64,000 nt of DNA from CAVSRC01 sp963732845 (GCA_963732845.1 CAVTBE010000007.1:165892-229891); one strand, 5' to 3'; counted from the first letter of the stretch, positions 1 to 8,250 are shown. The notes: generated from the letters alone by a model not told the origin. Program-made: numbers and translations.

Positions 1-100
1 TGAGTCCGTCGAGCGCCGGCGTCTCGTGATAGGCGTAGTGGACGTCGACCACGTCGAAGACCGGGCGCGCGGCAGGGGGCAAGGGAAGCGATCCGTCCAT
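1..100 (-). CDS. nikO: ECF nickel transporter ATP-binding subunit NikO (N-terminal fragment)
   Basis: Only the first 33 codons are in the window; the gene continues beyond the left edge. The visible peptide begins MDGSLPLPPA and reaches VVDVHYAYHETPALDGL, which matches the first strand and tyrosine-containing A-loop of CbiO/NikO-type ABC ATPases. The start codon overlaps the nikQ stop codon in a TGATG junction, so the two are translationally coupled. The ATPase would energise nickel uptake with NikM and NikQ at the inner membrane. Assignment rests on the short peptide plus its position as third gene of the operon; Walker motifs lie outside the window. Confidence 0.7.
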   Translation of the reverse strand, partial: MDGSLPLPPAARPVFDVVDVHYAYHETPALDGL

Positions 101-948
101 CACGCCTGCATCCATAAGGCCAGAGAGGAAATCACCAGGAAGCCGCCGGCCGCCGCCCAGTCGATGGCGCGCACGCGGAAATCGTCGAGCAGCCGCGGCT
201 CGCCGCGATAGCCGCGCGAGATCATGGCGAGGTGGACCTCGCTGCTCATGTCGAGCGCCTTGCCGAGCAGCGCGCCCGCCGTCGCCGTGGCAAGCCGCCG
301 CCCGTCGCGGGGGCTGAGGCGCCCGACCATGCGGCTGCGGCGCGCCTCGAACATCTGCGCCGCCGTGGTGAGCAGGACGAAGACATAGCGGTAGGTCATG
401 CCCAGGATGACGACCACTACCACCGGCAGGCGATAGGCCCGCATGGCCTTCAGCAAATGCGCCCAAGGCGTTGATAGGATGAGAAGAAGCGCATAGGTCG
501 CGGTCGTCTCGGCGCGACCGGTGAGGAAGGCGGCGCTGCGCACCCCCTGCAGGGTGACCGGCCAGCCGAGAAGCGGCAGCGTGGCCAGCACCTCGCCCGG
601 CACCAGGAAGATGGCGGGGAGCGCGATCAGCCCGGTGAAGGCAAGCACGCCGATCCACACCTGACGCGCCAGCCGGGCAATTGCGATGCCGGAGGCAAGC
701 GCCAGCACCACCGCAAGCAGAAAGAGCCCGGCGAGCACGGCGAGCGACTTCACCGCAACCGCCACAACGATGAAGCCGACGACGATGCCGAGCTTCACGC
801 GCGGATCGAGCCTCTGCAGGAAGCCGTCGCGCCGGGCGAAGTCGTCGGCATCGAGCGCGTGGGCGAGTGTATGGGCGATACCGTCGCCGAGCCGGTCGAA
901 AAGGCTGCCCCGGTGCCGACCATGGCGGATGAAGGATTGCTCTGCCAT
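100..948 (-). CDS. nikQ: ECF nickel transporter transmembrane subunit NikQ (CbiQ family)
   Basis: 282 residues, energy-coupling T component of an ECF metal transporter. After a hydrophilic N-terminus it has the family motif LDPRVKLG (about residues 45-52), four to six hydrophobic segments, and the two short Ala-Arg-Gly coupling motifs towards the C-terminus (for example EARRSRMVGR and ISRGYRGEPR) that contact the ATPase. I chose the ATG at 948 because it lies 26 bp after the nikM stop and gives the usual family N-terminus; a longer reading from 1020 would overlap nikM. CbiQ and NikQ cannot be told apart by sequence here; nickel is preferred because of the NikR operator upstream. Confidence 0.85.
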   Translation of the reverse strand: MAEQSFIRHGRHRGSLFDRLGDGIAHTLAHALDADDFARRDGFLQRLDPRVKLGIVVGFIVVAVAVKSLAVLAGLFLLAVVLALASGIAIARLARQVWIGVLAFTGLIALPAIFLVPGEVLATLPLLGWPVTLQGVRSAAFLTGRAETTATYALLLILSTPWAHLLKAMRAYRLPVVVVVILGMTYRYVFVLLTTAAQMFEARRSRMVGRLSPRDGRRLATATAGALLGKALDMSSEVHLAMISRGYRGEPRLLDDFRVRAIDWAAAGGFLVISSLALWMQA

Positions 949-974
949 GGCCGGTCCAGACGTCCCCGCTCTGT

Positions 975-2060
975 TCAGGCGTGTCCTTCGCCGGACGGCG
1001 CGCTGCGGTTCATCAGCCACGACAGTCCGGAGAAGAGGAGAACGATCAGCCCGGCCCCGACCACCGCCGAGAGGATGTAGCCGAAGCTCTCGCTATGCAT
1101 GAACGGCGGCGCATAATCGGGGATCGGCGCCGTCCAGAAGCTGGAGAGATGCTCCAGCCCCTGCGGCACCTGCTCGGGCGGCGCCATGTTGCCGGAAGCC
1201 TGGGTGATCTGGTCGCGCACGGCGGCATCCTTGAAATCGTCGATGCCCCATTCGCCCCAGGCGATGCCGGCGGCAAGCAGGCCGAGCGGGCTCACCACCA
1301 TCAGTGCCCCCAGTCCCGTCCACAGCCGGCGGATGCCCAGCCAGCCGCCAACCGCCGACGGCAGCGGCGCGCGCGCCGTCTCGCGGGTCGTGGCTTCGAG
1401 CAGGCGCGGATTGGAGCGCTGCAGATAGGCGACGATGCCGCCGGTGACGATGGCTTCGGCCGCGCCGGCAATGGTGAGATGGGCGAACATCATGGCCGGA
1501 ATCGCCACCGACAGCGGATAGGGCGCGTAGAGCGGCGCGCCGGTGGCGTCGGTGAAGAGTGCCGGCTGGATGCCGAATTCGAGAGCGGTGACGAACGCCG
1601 CCGCATTGATGGCGAGATAGCCGGCAATCGCCGCCGCCACGATGCGGCGCGGCGAGCCGACCGGCGTATCGCCGGATATCAGCCGGTAAGTGAAATAGGC
1701 GGTGAGCGTGCCGACGATGGCCATGTTGAAGGCATTGGCGCCGAAGGCGAGGATGCCGCCGTCGCCGAAGAACAGCGCCTGGATCGCCAGCGCGATCGAT
1801 ATGGCAAGGATGGCGGCGGCAGGTCCGAGCACGATCGCAGCCACCGCCATGCCGACGGCATGCGCCGTCGTCCCTCCCGGAATCGGCAGGTTGAACATCA
1901 TGACGACGAAGCTGAAGGCCGAGACCACGGCAAGCAGCGGCACCACCCGGCTGTGCAGGACGCGCTTCACGCGCTTCACCGCGACGTACCAGAACGGCGC
2001 CGCCGCGGCGAAGGCAACGGCGCAGGTGGAGGGGCTCAGATAGCCGTCAGGTATGTGCAT
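975..2060 (-). CDS. nikM: Nickel ECF transporter substrate-binding membrane protein NikM with C-terminal NikN/PDGLE-like part
   Basis: 361 residues. The N-terminus is MHIPDGYLSP. In the CbiM/NikM family the N-terminal amine and His2 coordinate the metal, which fixes the start at 2060 rather than the longer in-frame reading. A third ligand candidate is the His in GGTTAHAVGMA. About seven hydrophobic segments follow. The last 110 residues (PQGLEHLSSFW, then PDYAPPF and a final membrane helix) look like the PDGLE/NikN-CbiN small component, so M and N functions are fused. First gene of nikM-nikQ-nikO. The upstream NikR box argues for nickel over cobalt. Confidence 0.85.
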   Translation of the reverse strand: MHIPDGYLSPSTCAVAFAAAAPFWYVAVKRVKRVLHSRVVPLLAVVSAFSFVVMMFNLPIPGGTTAHAVGMAVAAIVLGPAAAILAISIALAIQALFFGDGGILAFGANAFNMAIVGTLTAYFTYRLISGDTPVGSPRRIVAAAIAGYLAINAAAFVTALEFGIQPALFTDATGAPLYAPYPLSVAIPAMMFAHLTIAGAAEAIVTGGIVAYLQRSNPRLLEATTRETARAPLPSAVGGWLGIRRLWTGLGALMVVSPLGLLAAGIAWGEWGIDDFKDAAVRDQITQASGNMAPPEQVPQGLEHLSSFWTAPIPDYAPPFMHSESFGYILSAVVGAGLIVLLFSGLSWLMNRSAPSGEGHA

Positions 2061-2108
2061 GGGGATCGGTTCCTTCAGATCTCTTTGTTTTCCCCCTGAA
2101 GGATTACC

Positions 2109-2136
2109 GTATGAGAAATTTCCGTCTTTGTCATAC
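2109..2136. promoter_or_regulatory. NikR operator (perfect GTATGA-N16-TCATAC) in the nikM promoter
   Basis: GTATGA at 2109-2114 and TCATAC at 2131-2136 are separated by exactly 16 bases, the Escherichia coli NikR consensus with no mismatch. On the minus strand a TTGACG -35 candidate (2141-2136) abuts the operator and the -10 region would fall inside it, so nickel-loaded NikR would block the promoter. The nikM start is 49 bp downstream. No nikR gene is in the window. Confidence 0.88.
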
Positions 2137-2167
2137 GTCAAATGGCGCAGACGGAGTGGCGGCGCTA

Positions 2168-3088
2168 TTATTCTGCGGCGATGGCTGCCGGACGGCGCAT
2201 GCCGCCCGCCTGGCGGCCGATAGTCACGGCATGGACGGTGTCGTGGATGAACATGCCGACGGCCAGGCCGCGGTCGTAGCTCGCCCAGAAGCGCGGCAGG
2301 ATTTCGACCTTGTGCCCGCCGCGGCCGTGCAGGCGCACCAGGCCCGCCGACTGGGCCTCCTCGACGATCTTGCGGATATGGGTGCGCGAGACGCCGAAGC
2401 GCTCGCCGACGTCGCCATAGGGCACCGCCGCGTGCAGGTCGTCCGCGTCCATTGCCGTCCGGATCAGCGCGGCCGACACCACATGGCCAGCCGCGTGATT
2501 GAAGAACAGCATGAGGTCCGGCGCCATCGCCAGCAGCCTGCCCGAGAACGGCAAGAAGGCGATGGAGGTTCGCCGCTGCGCAATCTGATAGGCCGGATCC
2601 CGGCCGACGACGGGCGCGTAATCGTCGAAGCGGCCGATCACCGTCATCGGCGCATAGTGCGCCGCCAGCCAGGCACGGTCATGTGCCAACATCGCGTCGG
2701 TCGGTTTCAGAATGCGCACGCGCCGGTCGCCCGCGGCCGGTTCGGTCGTCATGAACCCGACAGCGCCGAGCCGGCCGACCAGATGATCGATCTGGCGGTC
2801 GCTGGCCAAGCCGAAGGTGGCCATCTCGCGCTTCAGGCGACCGACCGTGAACCAGGTTTCGCGGCGTTCCGGGTCGTGGCCCGCGGCAAGCACGACCGCC
2901 ACCAGGAAGACGAGGAAGCGGCCGGTCTCGATCAGCAACCGCGCCATGAACGGATCGTCGCCGTAGATCGCCAGGAAGCGATCGAGATAGAGCCTCCGCG
3001 CCTCCGCCATGCGCGGATGCCCGACAATCTCGTCGATCGTCAGATGCGGCACACCGGCGGTCAGGCGAACGAAATCCGGATCGTCCAC
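2168..3088 (-). CDS. Uncharacterised protein with two winged-helix-like segments
   Basis: 306 residues, GTG start preceded by a strong GGGGAAGGG ribosome site. Two DNA-binding-like segments can be seen. Residues about 95-125 (IDHLVGRLGAVGFMTTEP, then GDRRVRI) resemble the recognition helix and wing of MarR proteins. Residues about 220-265 (GERFGVSRTHIRKIVEEAQS and AGLVRLHGRGG) resemble a GntR/CRP-type helix-turn-helix and wing. The section between has hydrophobic stretches but no recognised ligand domain. It is probably a transcriptional regulator. It is convergent-adjacent to the NikR-controlled operon and divergent from the GYD genes. I do not recognise the family. Confidence 0.6.
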   Translation of the reverse strand: MDDPDFVRLTAGVPHLTIDEIVGHPRMAEARRLYLDRFLAIYGDDPFMARLLIETGRFLVFLVAVVLAAGHDPERRETWFTVGRLKREMATFGLASDRQIDHLVGRLGAVGFMTTEPAAGDRRVRILKPTDAMLAHDRAWLAAHYAPMTVIGRFDDYAPVVGRDPAYQIAQRRTSIAFLPFSGRLLAMAPDLMLFFNHAAGHVVSAALIRTAMDADDLHAAVPYGDVGERFGVSRTHIRKIVEEAQSAGLVRLHGRGGHKVEILPRFWASYDRGLAVGMFIHDTVHAVTIGRQAGGMRRPAAIAAE

Positions 3089-3240
3089 GATGCGCCCTTC
3101 CCCACGCGCAACGCTTCACCCCCTGCGGAAACTACGCGGTGGCCGCGATATACGCAATCTGTTCCAATTCTAAAACGAGCAACTGCCCTAGGTTCGCGCG
3201 GGGCGTGCGAACGAGCCGCAACGGCTCGAGGAGGGGAAGA

Positions 3241-3576
3241 ATGATCAGGTTGATTACACGGGGTCGATTCACCCAGAAGATGATCCAGGGGAATCTTGAA
3301 GCGCCCGAGGACCGGGAGCCCGCCGTGCGCAAGCTCGTCGAGGCGGCCGGCGCCAGGATGATTGCTTACTACATCACGACCGGCGACCACGACTTCCTGC
3401 TCATCAGCGAGGCGGCGGACGCAGAGTCCGCGGTCGCCGCGATGATGGTGGCCGGGGCAGCCGGCACGATCACCGACGTGACCACGATCAGGGCGTGGAC
3501 CGCGGCCGAATTCAAGCCGGTTGCCGAGAAGGCAGCCAAGGCTGCGGCCGCCTATCGTCTCCCCGGCAAGGCGTGA
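3241..3576 (+). CDS. GYD-domain protein (first of a tandem pair)
   Basis: 111 residues, small alpha/beta ferredoxin-like fold of the GYD family, named for a Gly-x-Asp motif that appears here as TTGDHDFLL (about residues 46-54). The function of the family is unknown. The start is set by a GAGGAGGGGAAGA ribosome site directly before the ATG at 3241. The C-terminus (TIRAWTAAEFKPVAEKAAKA) is nearly identical to that of the next gene, so the two arose by tandem duplication. A promoter probably lies in the 150 bp shared with the divergent regulator. Confidence 0.8.
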   Translation: MIRLITRGRFTQKMIQGNLEAPEDREPAVRKLVEAAGARMIAYYITTGDHDFLLISEAADAESAVAAMMVAGAAGTITDVTTIRAWTAAEFKPVAEKAAKAAAAYRLPGKA

Positions 3577-3599
3577 TTGAGCGGCTTGAGGAGGGGAAG

Positions 3600-3966
3600 A
3601 TGATCCGGCTGATCACACGGGGCAAATTCACGGGGAGTCACATCAAGGGGCTGCTCGAAGCGCCAGAGGATCGCGAACCCGCGGTCAGGAAGCTGGTCGA
3701 AGCTGCCGGCGGCAAACTCATCGGCTTCTATTTTACCACCGGCGACCACGACTTCATGCTCGTCGTGGAAGCCCCCGACGCCGAAATCGATCATCGCCGG
3801 GACGATGGCGGCCGCAGCGCCCGGCACGATCACCGGCATGACCACGATCAGGGCGTGGACGGCAGCGGAGTTCAAACCGGTCGCCGAAAAGGCGGCCAAG
3901 GCCGCGGCCGCCTACCGTGCCCCCGGTCCGGCACGCCAACCGGAAGACGCCGTCTGGTCGGGTTGA
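3600..3966 (+). pseudogene. Second GYD-domain gene, broken by a one-base insertion
   Basis: Begins at ATG 3600 behind the same GAGGAGGGGAAG ribosome site as its neighbour and matches it through TTGDHDFMLVVEAPDAE. At the AAA of 3784-3786 one base too many shifts the frame. Dropping one A restores SIIAGTMAAAAPGTITGMTT, then TIRAWTAAEFKPVAEKAAKA and a stop at 3964-3966, giving about 121 residues. Left uncorrected, the frame runs on to 4040 over the next gene with non-homologous sequence. Conservation beyond the break means the event is very recent or a sequencing error. Confidence 0.75.
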
Positions 3967-4032
3967 CCTGCCGCGAAGGACGCCTTGAGCGCCCTCGCCT
4001 GCCCCATCGCTATCCTACAAGAGAGAACGCCC

Positions 4033-4821
4033 ATGCGTGACGCGACGATCCGTTTCGACGACGGCGCCACCTACGAGCAATCCATTGGAATCTGGAGCCG
4101 GCTGGTCGGCACCGATTTCCTCGACTGGCTGGAGCCAGCGCCCGGCTCGCGCTGGCTCGATGTCGGCTGCGGCACCGGCGTCTTCACCGAGCTTCTGGTC
4201 GAGCGCTGCACACCCGTCGAGATTCACGGCATTGATCCGGCGGAGCCGCAACTTGCCTATGCGCGCACACGACCGGCGGGACGCATCGCGCTGTTCCGCA
4301 AGGGCGATGCCATGGCGCTCCCTTACGGCGCTTCCCGCTTCGACGCCGCCGTCATGGCACTGGTGATCTTCTTCGTGCCCGATCCCGCCAGATGCGTCGC
4401 AGAGATGGCGCGCGTGGTCCGCCCCGGCGGCACGGTTGCGGCCTATGCCTGGGACATTGCCGGCGGCGGGTCTGCCGTCGAGCCGGTCATGATGGAGCTG
4501 GGTGCGATCGGCCTCGCGCCGCTCAGGCCGCCGAACTACCTGGCGGCCGGGATCGACGTCCTCGAGCAGTTGTGGGCGGGCTGCGGACTCGTGGCGACGG
4601 CGACACGGCAATTCACGGTACAGCGGGCCTTCGCCGACTTCGCGGCCTACTGGGCGTTCGCGTCAACGGCGAACACCGTTGCCGCAGTCCTGAAGACGCT
4701 GCCCGACAGCGAGATCGACCTGCTCAAGCTCAGGGTGCGGTCGCGCCTTCCGACCGACGCAGCCGGCCGCATCGTCCAGACCGCACGCGCCAACGCGGTC
4801 AAGGGGCGGCGGCCGCAATAG
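4033..4821 (+). CDS. Class I SAM-dependent methyltransferase
   Basis: 262 residues. SAM-binding motif I is WLDVGCGTGVFTE (about residues 39-51), the acidic end of strand 2 is IHGIDPAEP, and motif II/III are visible as FDAAVMALVIFFVPD and VRPGGTVAAYAWD. This is the Methyltransf_11/25 fold; the substrate cannot be inferred. Start ATG 4033 lies 66 bp after the restored stop of the preceding GYD gene. Its last 40 bases are part of a dispersed repeat seen again at 6449-6490. Confidence 0.82.
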   Translation: MRDATIRFDDGATYEQSIGIWSRLVGTDFLDWLEPAPGSRWLDVGCGTGVFTELLVERCTPVEIHGIDPAEPQLAYARTRPAGRIALFRKGDAMALPYGASRFDAAVMALVIFFVPDPARCVAEMARVVRPGGTVAAYAWDIAGGGSAVEPVMMELGAIGLAPLRPPNYLAAGIDVLEQLWAGCGLVATATRQFTVQRAFADFAAYWAFASTANTVAAVLKTLPDSEIDLLKLRVRSRLPTDAAGRIVQTARANAVKGRRPQ

Positions 4822-4822
4822 C
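4781..4822 (+). repeat. Dispersed 42-bp repeat, copy 1 (3' end of the methyltransferase)
   Basis: The last codons and stop of the methyltransferase. The same sequence recurs ungapped at 6449-6490 with five mismatches, centred on CGCGCCAACGCGGTCAAG. Confidence 0.6.
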
Positions 4823-4868
4823 CGTTTGCCCATAAAGTTCCAACGTCGAAACTCAGATAGGACAAACC

Positions 4869-5330
4869 ATGCGAACGATGATGAAATTTGCCGCGGCGTT
4901 CCTGAGCCTGGCCGTTTTCTTCAGCGCAAAGGGTTATGCATCGGACGCAGATGACGTCAAAGCCGCTGTGGACGGTTATCATGCGGCGATTGCTTCTCTT
5001 GACCTTACCAAGATCGAGGCGGTCTGGGCTCACGACGACACGATTATCGACAAGGAGCCCAACGCCAAGACCATCACGGTCGGCTGGGAGGGAACGAAGA
5101 AGAACTACGAGGGTCTCATCGCTGCGTTAGCCGAACTCGCAATTACGCAAACAGAAGGGCCGCATATCAACGTTCAAGGTGCCGTTGCTTGGTCGACGGG
5201 CATCGCCAAATCGGTCGGCACCTCGAAAAAGGGCGACCACTTTACTAGCGATATCCTGGAAGCCGACGTCCTGACGAAGCAGGATGGACGGTGGTTGCTG
5301 GTCTCGCACGCGTCCGTCGTGCCGCAGTAG
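4869..5330 (+). CDS. Secreted SnoaL/DUF4440-like protein
   Basis: 153 residues. Residues 1-24 are a Sec signal peptide (MRTMMKF, a hydrophobic core, SAKGYA as likely cleavage region). The mature part has the NTF2-like pattern of an N-terminal helix (DDVKAAVDGYHAAIASLD), a WAHDD strand and a curved sheet ending GRWLLVSHASVV, as in SnoaL-type proteins. No catalytic residues can be assigned. It stands alone, 47 bp after the methyltransferase, with its own ribosome site; codon use is less GC-biased than in the neighbours. Confidence 0.75.
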   Translation: MRTMMKFAAAFLSLAVFFSAKGYASDADDVKAAVDGYHAAIASLDLTKIEAVWAHDDTIIDKEPNAKTITVGWEGTKKNYEGLIAALAELAITQTEGPHINVQGAVAWSTGIAKSVGTSKKGDHFTSDILEADVLTKQDGRWLLVSHASVVPQ

Positions 5331-5468
5331 ATCACAGGCGACCGGCGGATGGTGCGATCAGCATCGGTCGGACTCCTGACACGACTACGGGTCCAGACGC
5401 ATAGCCAATAGCTGCCGGTGGCGGCGGGGCAATCCCGTTATAGTTCCCGACCCTAGAGGAGAGCGATC

Positions 5469-6413
5469 ATGCGTATCGCTGTGATGGCGGCCGGTGCCCT
5501 CGGAGGCTATTTCGGAGCGCGTTTGGCCGCGGCAGGGCACGATGTGTTCTTTATCGCGCGCGGTTCCAACCTCGAGGCAATCAGGAAAAACGGTCTCAAA
5601 GTCGAGAGCGTGCATGGCAACCTCCATTTGCCTAAGCCCAATGCGACTGACGATCCTGCCGGGGTCGGCCCAGTTGATATTGTTCTGTTCGCGGTCAAAC
5701 TTTGGGACACCGAGAAGGCAGCGGTGCAAGCTCGCCCCTTGGTCGGACCGCACACCCGACTGATCACGCTGCAAAACGGCGTCGATAGCATGGAGCGGAT
5801 CGCCCCTGTTCTCGGCACCGACAATGTGGTCGCTGGCTGCGCCTATATTGCGGCGGCAGTGTCCGTGCCCGGCGTCATCGCCCACACAAGCCCGTTCGCG
5901 CGTGTGGTCTGCAGGCGGACCGACGGTAAGCCCGACCCCCACCTCAAGGCCTTTATCGACGCCGCCAAGCAGGCTGGACTCGACATCACGTTGTCCAACG
6001 CGATTGACAGAGAACGCTGGCAGAAATTTGTATTCCTGATCGGATTATCCGGGGCAACCGCCACGACGCGTCAACCACTCGGGCCCATCCTCGCCGACCC
6101 CGACACGCGAGAATTCTTTTGCAGCTTGATGTGCGAGGTGGTGGCGGTCGGCCGCGCAAAAGGCGTTCCGATACCGGAAGATTTTGCCAAGGATAGAATG
6201 ACATTCGCCGAGGCCTCGCCGCCCACCTTCAAGGCTTCCATGCTGCACGATCTCGAACGCGGCAACCGGCTCGAACTCGACTGGCATGCCGGGAAGGTGG
6301 TTGAGTTCGGGCGATCGGTTGGTGTGCCGACGCCAGCAAACAATGCTGTCTATGTCATGCTCAAGCTGCACCGAATGGGTAAACACGCCGCAACGACCCA
6401 AGGCGTGGTGTGA
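5469..6413 (+). CDS. 2-dehydropantoate 2-reductase family protein (ApbA/PanE-like)
   Basis: 314 residues. The N-terminus MRIAVMAAGALGGYFGARLA carries the NAD(P)-binding glycine motif, followed by FIARGSNLEAIRKNGLKV. VDIVLFAVKLWDTEKA and TLQNGVDSMERIAPVLG are typical of the family, and the catalytic lysine candidate is in RERWQKFVFL. The C-terminal domain has the conserved LERGNRLELDW. The start follows an AGAGGAGAG ribosome site. Many family members are not true PanE, so the substrate is uncertain; no other pantothenate gene is nearby. Confidence 0.82.
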   Translation: MRIAVMAAGALGGYFGARLAAAGHDVFFIARGSNLEAIRKNGLKVESVHGNLHLPKPNATDDPAGVGPVDIVLFAVKLWDTEKAAVQARPLVGPHTRLITLQNGVDSMERIAPVLGTDNVVAGCAYIAAAVSVPGVIAHTSPFARVVCRRTDGKPDPHLKAFIDAAKQAGLDITLSNAIDRERWQKFVFLIGLSGATATTRQPLGPILADPDTREFFCSLMCEVVAVGRAKGVPIPEDFAKDRMTFAEASPPTFKASMLHDLERGNRLELDWHAGKVVEFGRSVGVPTPANNAVYVMLKLHRMGKHAATTQGVV

Positions 6414-6448
6414 ATTGGGTTGTTTGCATCGGGCCACCAGGACGCGGT

Positions 6449-6490
6449 CCGCGCGCGCCAACGCGGTCAAGAGGTGCCGGCCGCAATGGC
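6449..6490 (+). repeat. Dispersed 42-bp repeat, copy 2 (intergenic)
   Basis: Matches 4781-4822 at 37 of 42 positions without gaps. It lies in the 213-bp non-coding stretch after the reductase gene and looks like a remnant of a duplicated methyltransferase 3' end. The same stretch holds a small direct repeat of GCGGTGCAGCGCA. Confidence 0.55.
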
Positions 6491-6626
6491 GCCGTTCCCC
6501 GGACGCGGTGCAGCGCAAAGCGGTGCAGCGCAGATTCGGGATTAAGGCAACGCGTAGGTCCCGGGTCTGCGCCGCGGTACTGCGCACCGCGCCGCGCCCG
6601 GGACACGGGTACGCTGAGATGCCCGC

Positions 6627-7685
6627 TCAGATCACCCCGAGCTTCTTCTGCAGGCTGGAGGACGAGGTCGTGTACTGGAAGACGACCTTCTTCTCCGGGA
6701 AGACGATGTGGACCGCGGCCTGGGCCATCAGCGCCGCCTCGTGGAAGCCGCAGAGGATCAGCTTGAGCTTGCCCGGATAGGTGTTGATATCGCCGATGGC
6801 GAAGATGCCGGGTTCGGAGGTCGCGAACTTCTCCGTATCGACCGGGATCAGGTTCTCTTCGAGGTTCAGGCCCCAGTTGGCGACCGGCCCGAGCTTCATG
6901 GTGAGGCCGAAGAAGGGCAGGATGCGCGAGCAGACGACCTCGCTTGTCGCTCCCGCCTTGTCCTTGACGGTGGCGGCGGTGATCTGACCGCCCTCGCCTT
7001 TCAGGCCGCTCACCTGGCCGATGGCGAGATTGACCTTCCCGGCCTCGACCAGCGCGCGCAGCTTGTTGACGCTGTCGGGCGCGGCGCGGAACTCGTCGCG
7101 GCGGTGGATCAGCGTGACGCTCTTGGCCAGCGGCTGCAGGTTCAGCGTCCAGTCGAGCGCCGAATCGCCGCCGCCGACGATGATGAGATCATGGTCGCGG
7201 TAATCCTCCATGCGGCGCACCGCATAGAACACCGAGGTGCCCTCATAGGCCTCGATGCCCGGCACCGGCGGGCGTTTGGGCTGGAACGAGCCGCCGCCGG
7301 CGGCGATCACCACCACCTTGCACAGGAAGGCGGCGCCGGCATCGGTGGTCAGGCGGAAGCGCCCGTCCGGCTGGCGCTCCAGCGTCTCGACCATCTGGCT
7401 GAGATGGAAGGTCGGATGGAAGGGATGGATCTGCTCCATCAGCTTCTCGACCAGCTCCTGGCCGGTGATCAGCGGATAGCCGGGGATGTCGTAGATCGGC
7501 TTCTCCGGATAGAGCTCGGCACACTGGCCGCCCGGCCGGTCGAGGATGTCGATCAGAGCGCAGCGTATATCGAGCAGGCCGAGTTCGAAGACGGCGAACA
7601 GCCCGACCGGCCCTGCCCCGACGATGACCACGTCGGTCTCGATGATGTCCCCTGCGCCGTTGGCGTTCACGCTCGTCTCGTCCAT
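6627..7685 (-). CDS. Ferredoxin/flavodoxin--NADP(+) reductase, thioredoxin-reductase-like type
   Basis: 352 residues, FAD and NADPH-binding flavoprotein of the TrxR-like FNR class. FAD motif VIVGAGPVGLFAVFELG starts near residue 21, DRPGGQCAELYP follows, the NADPH motif is IIVGGGDSALDW, and the late FAD motif is GIFAIGDINTYPGK. The redox CxxC of true thioredoxin reductases is absent; its position reads YAVRRMEDY. The C-terminal extension that stacks on FAD is present (VVFQYTTSSSSLQKKLGV). I chose ATG 7685, which gives the usual family length. It probably reduces the ferredoxin encoded just upstream. Confidence 0.9.
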   Translation of the reverse strand: MDETSVNANGAGDIIETDVVIVGAGPVGLFAVFELGLLDIRCALIDILDRPGGQCAELYPEKPIYDIPGYPLITGQELVEKLMEQIHPFHPTFHLSQMVETLERQPDGRFRLTTDAGAAFLCKVVVIAAGGGSFQPKRPPVPGIEAYEGTSVFYAVRRMEDYRDHDLIIVGGGDSALDWTLNLQPLAKSVTLIHRRDEFRAAPDSVNKLRALVEAGKVNLAIGQVSGLKGEGGQITAATVKDKAGATSEVVCSRILPFFGLTMKLGPVANWGLNLEENLIPVDTEKFATSEPGIFAIGDINTYPGKLKLILCGFHEAALMAQAAVHIVFPEKKVVFQYTTSSSSLQKKLGVI

Positions 7686-7809
7686 TCCGCTATCGACCGT
7701 TGTTGAAGCTGCGGCGGACACATATCCGCCGGCTGCCACGGGTCAAAGCAACTTTGTTGCGAGGCCGGCTTGATCGGGAGCAAATTTCCCGCCCCGACAG
7801 ACGTAAAGC

Positions 7810-8130
7810 CTAGCCCTGGCGTTCGGGGACGGTGACGACGAGGCCGTCGAGCTCGTCGCGCACGCGGATCTGGCAGGACAGCCGCGAGGTCGGCCGGACG
7901 TCAAAGGCGAAGTCCAGCATGTCCTCCTCCATCGGCTCCGGCTCGCCGACGATCTCGCGGAAAGCCTCGTCGACATAGACATGACAGGTGGCGCAGGCAC
8001 ACGCCCCGCCGCATTCCGCCTCGATGCCGGGAACGCCGTTGCGGATGGCGTTTTCCATCACGGTGGTGCCGTTCTCCGCCTCCACTTCGTAGCGCTGACC
8101 GTCGCTGGCGATATAGGTGATCTTGGCCAT
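7810..8130 (-). CDS. 2Fe-2S ferredoxin (adrenodoxin/FdxB type)
   Basis: 106 residues. The cluster ligands are Cys40-x5-Cys46-x2-Cys49 (in ECGGACACATC) and Cys86 (in RLSCQIRV), the pattern of vertebrate-type/adrenodoxin-like ferredoxins. The acidic helix VGEPEPMEEDMLDF is the expected partner-docking surface. ATG 8130 starts the typical MAKITYI strand. It lies 124 bp upstream of the reductase gene on the same strand, consistent with an electron-transfer pair. It probably serves a P450, dioxygenase or Fe-S assembly; no such partner is in the window. Confidence 0.9.
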   Translation of the reverse strand: MAKITYIASDGQRYEVEAENGTTVMENAIRNGVPGIEAECGGACACATCHVYVDEAFREIVGEPEPMEEDMLDFAFDVRPTSRLSCQIRVRDELDGLVVTVPERQG

Positions 8131-8250
8131 TGGACCTCGGGGAGATGCAGAGCGGACGATGCCGGGGACACCGATCCCCGGATGAAAACCGCCGGCTCTA
8201 TAGGCGATTTCCCATGGCGCTGCCAATGCGATCCAATCGCGCGCCGCGCA

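Noticed and set aside
975..2060. Cobalt transporter CbiM under a cobalamin riboswitch
   Set aside because: No B12-box-like leader is visible, and the promoter has an exact NikR site.
3495..4040. A continuous 181-codon frame through the second GYD gene into the methyltransferase start
   Set aside because: Beyond 3786 the peptide is His/Arg/Gly-rich with no homology, while the +1 frame restores the GYD C-terminus. The long frame is a frameshift product.
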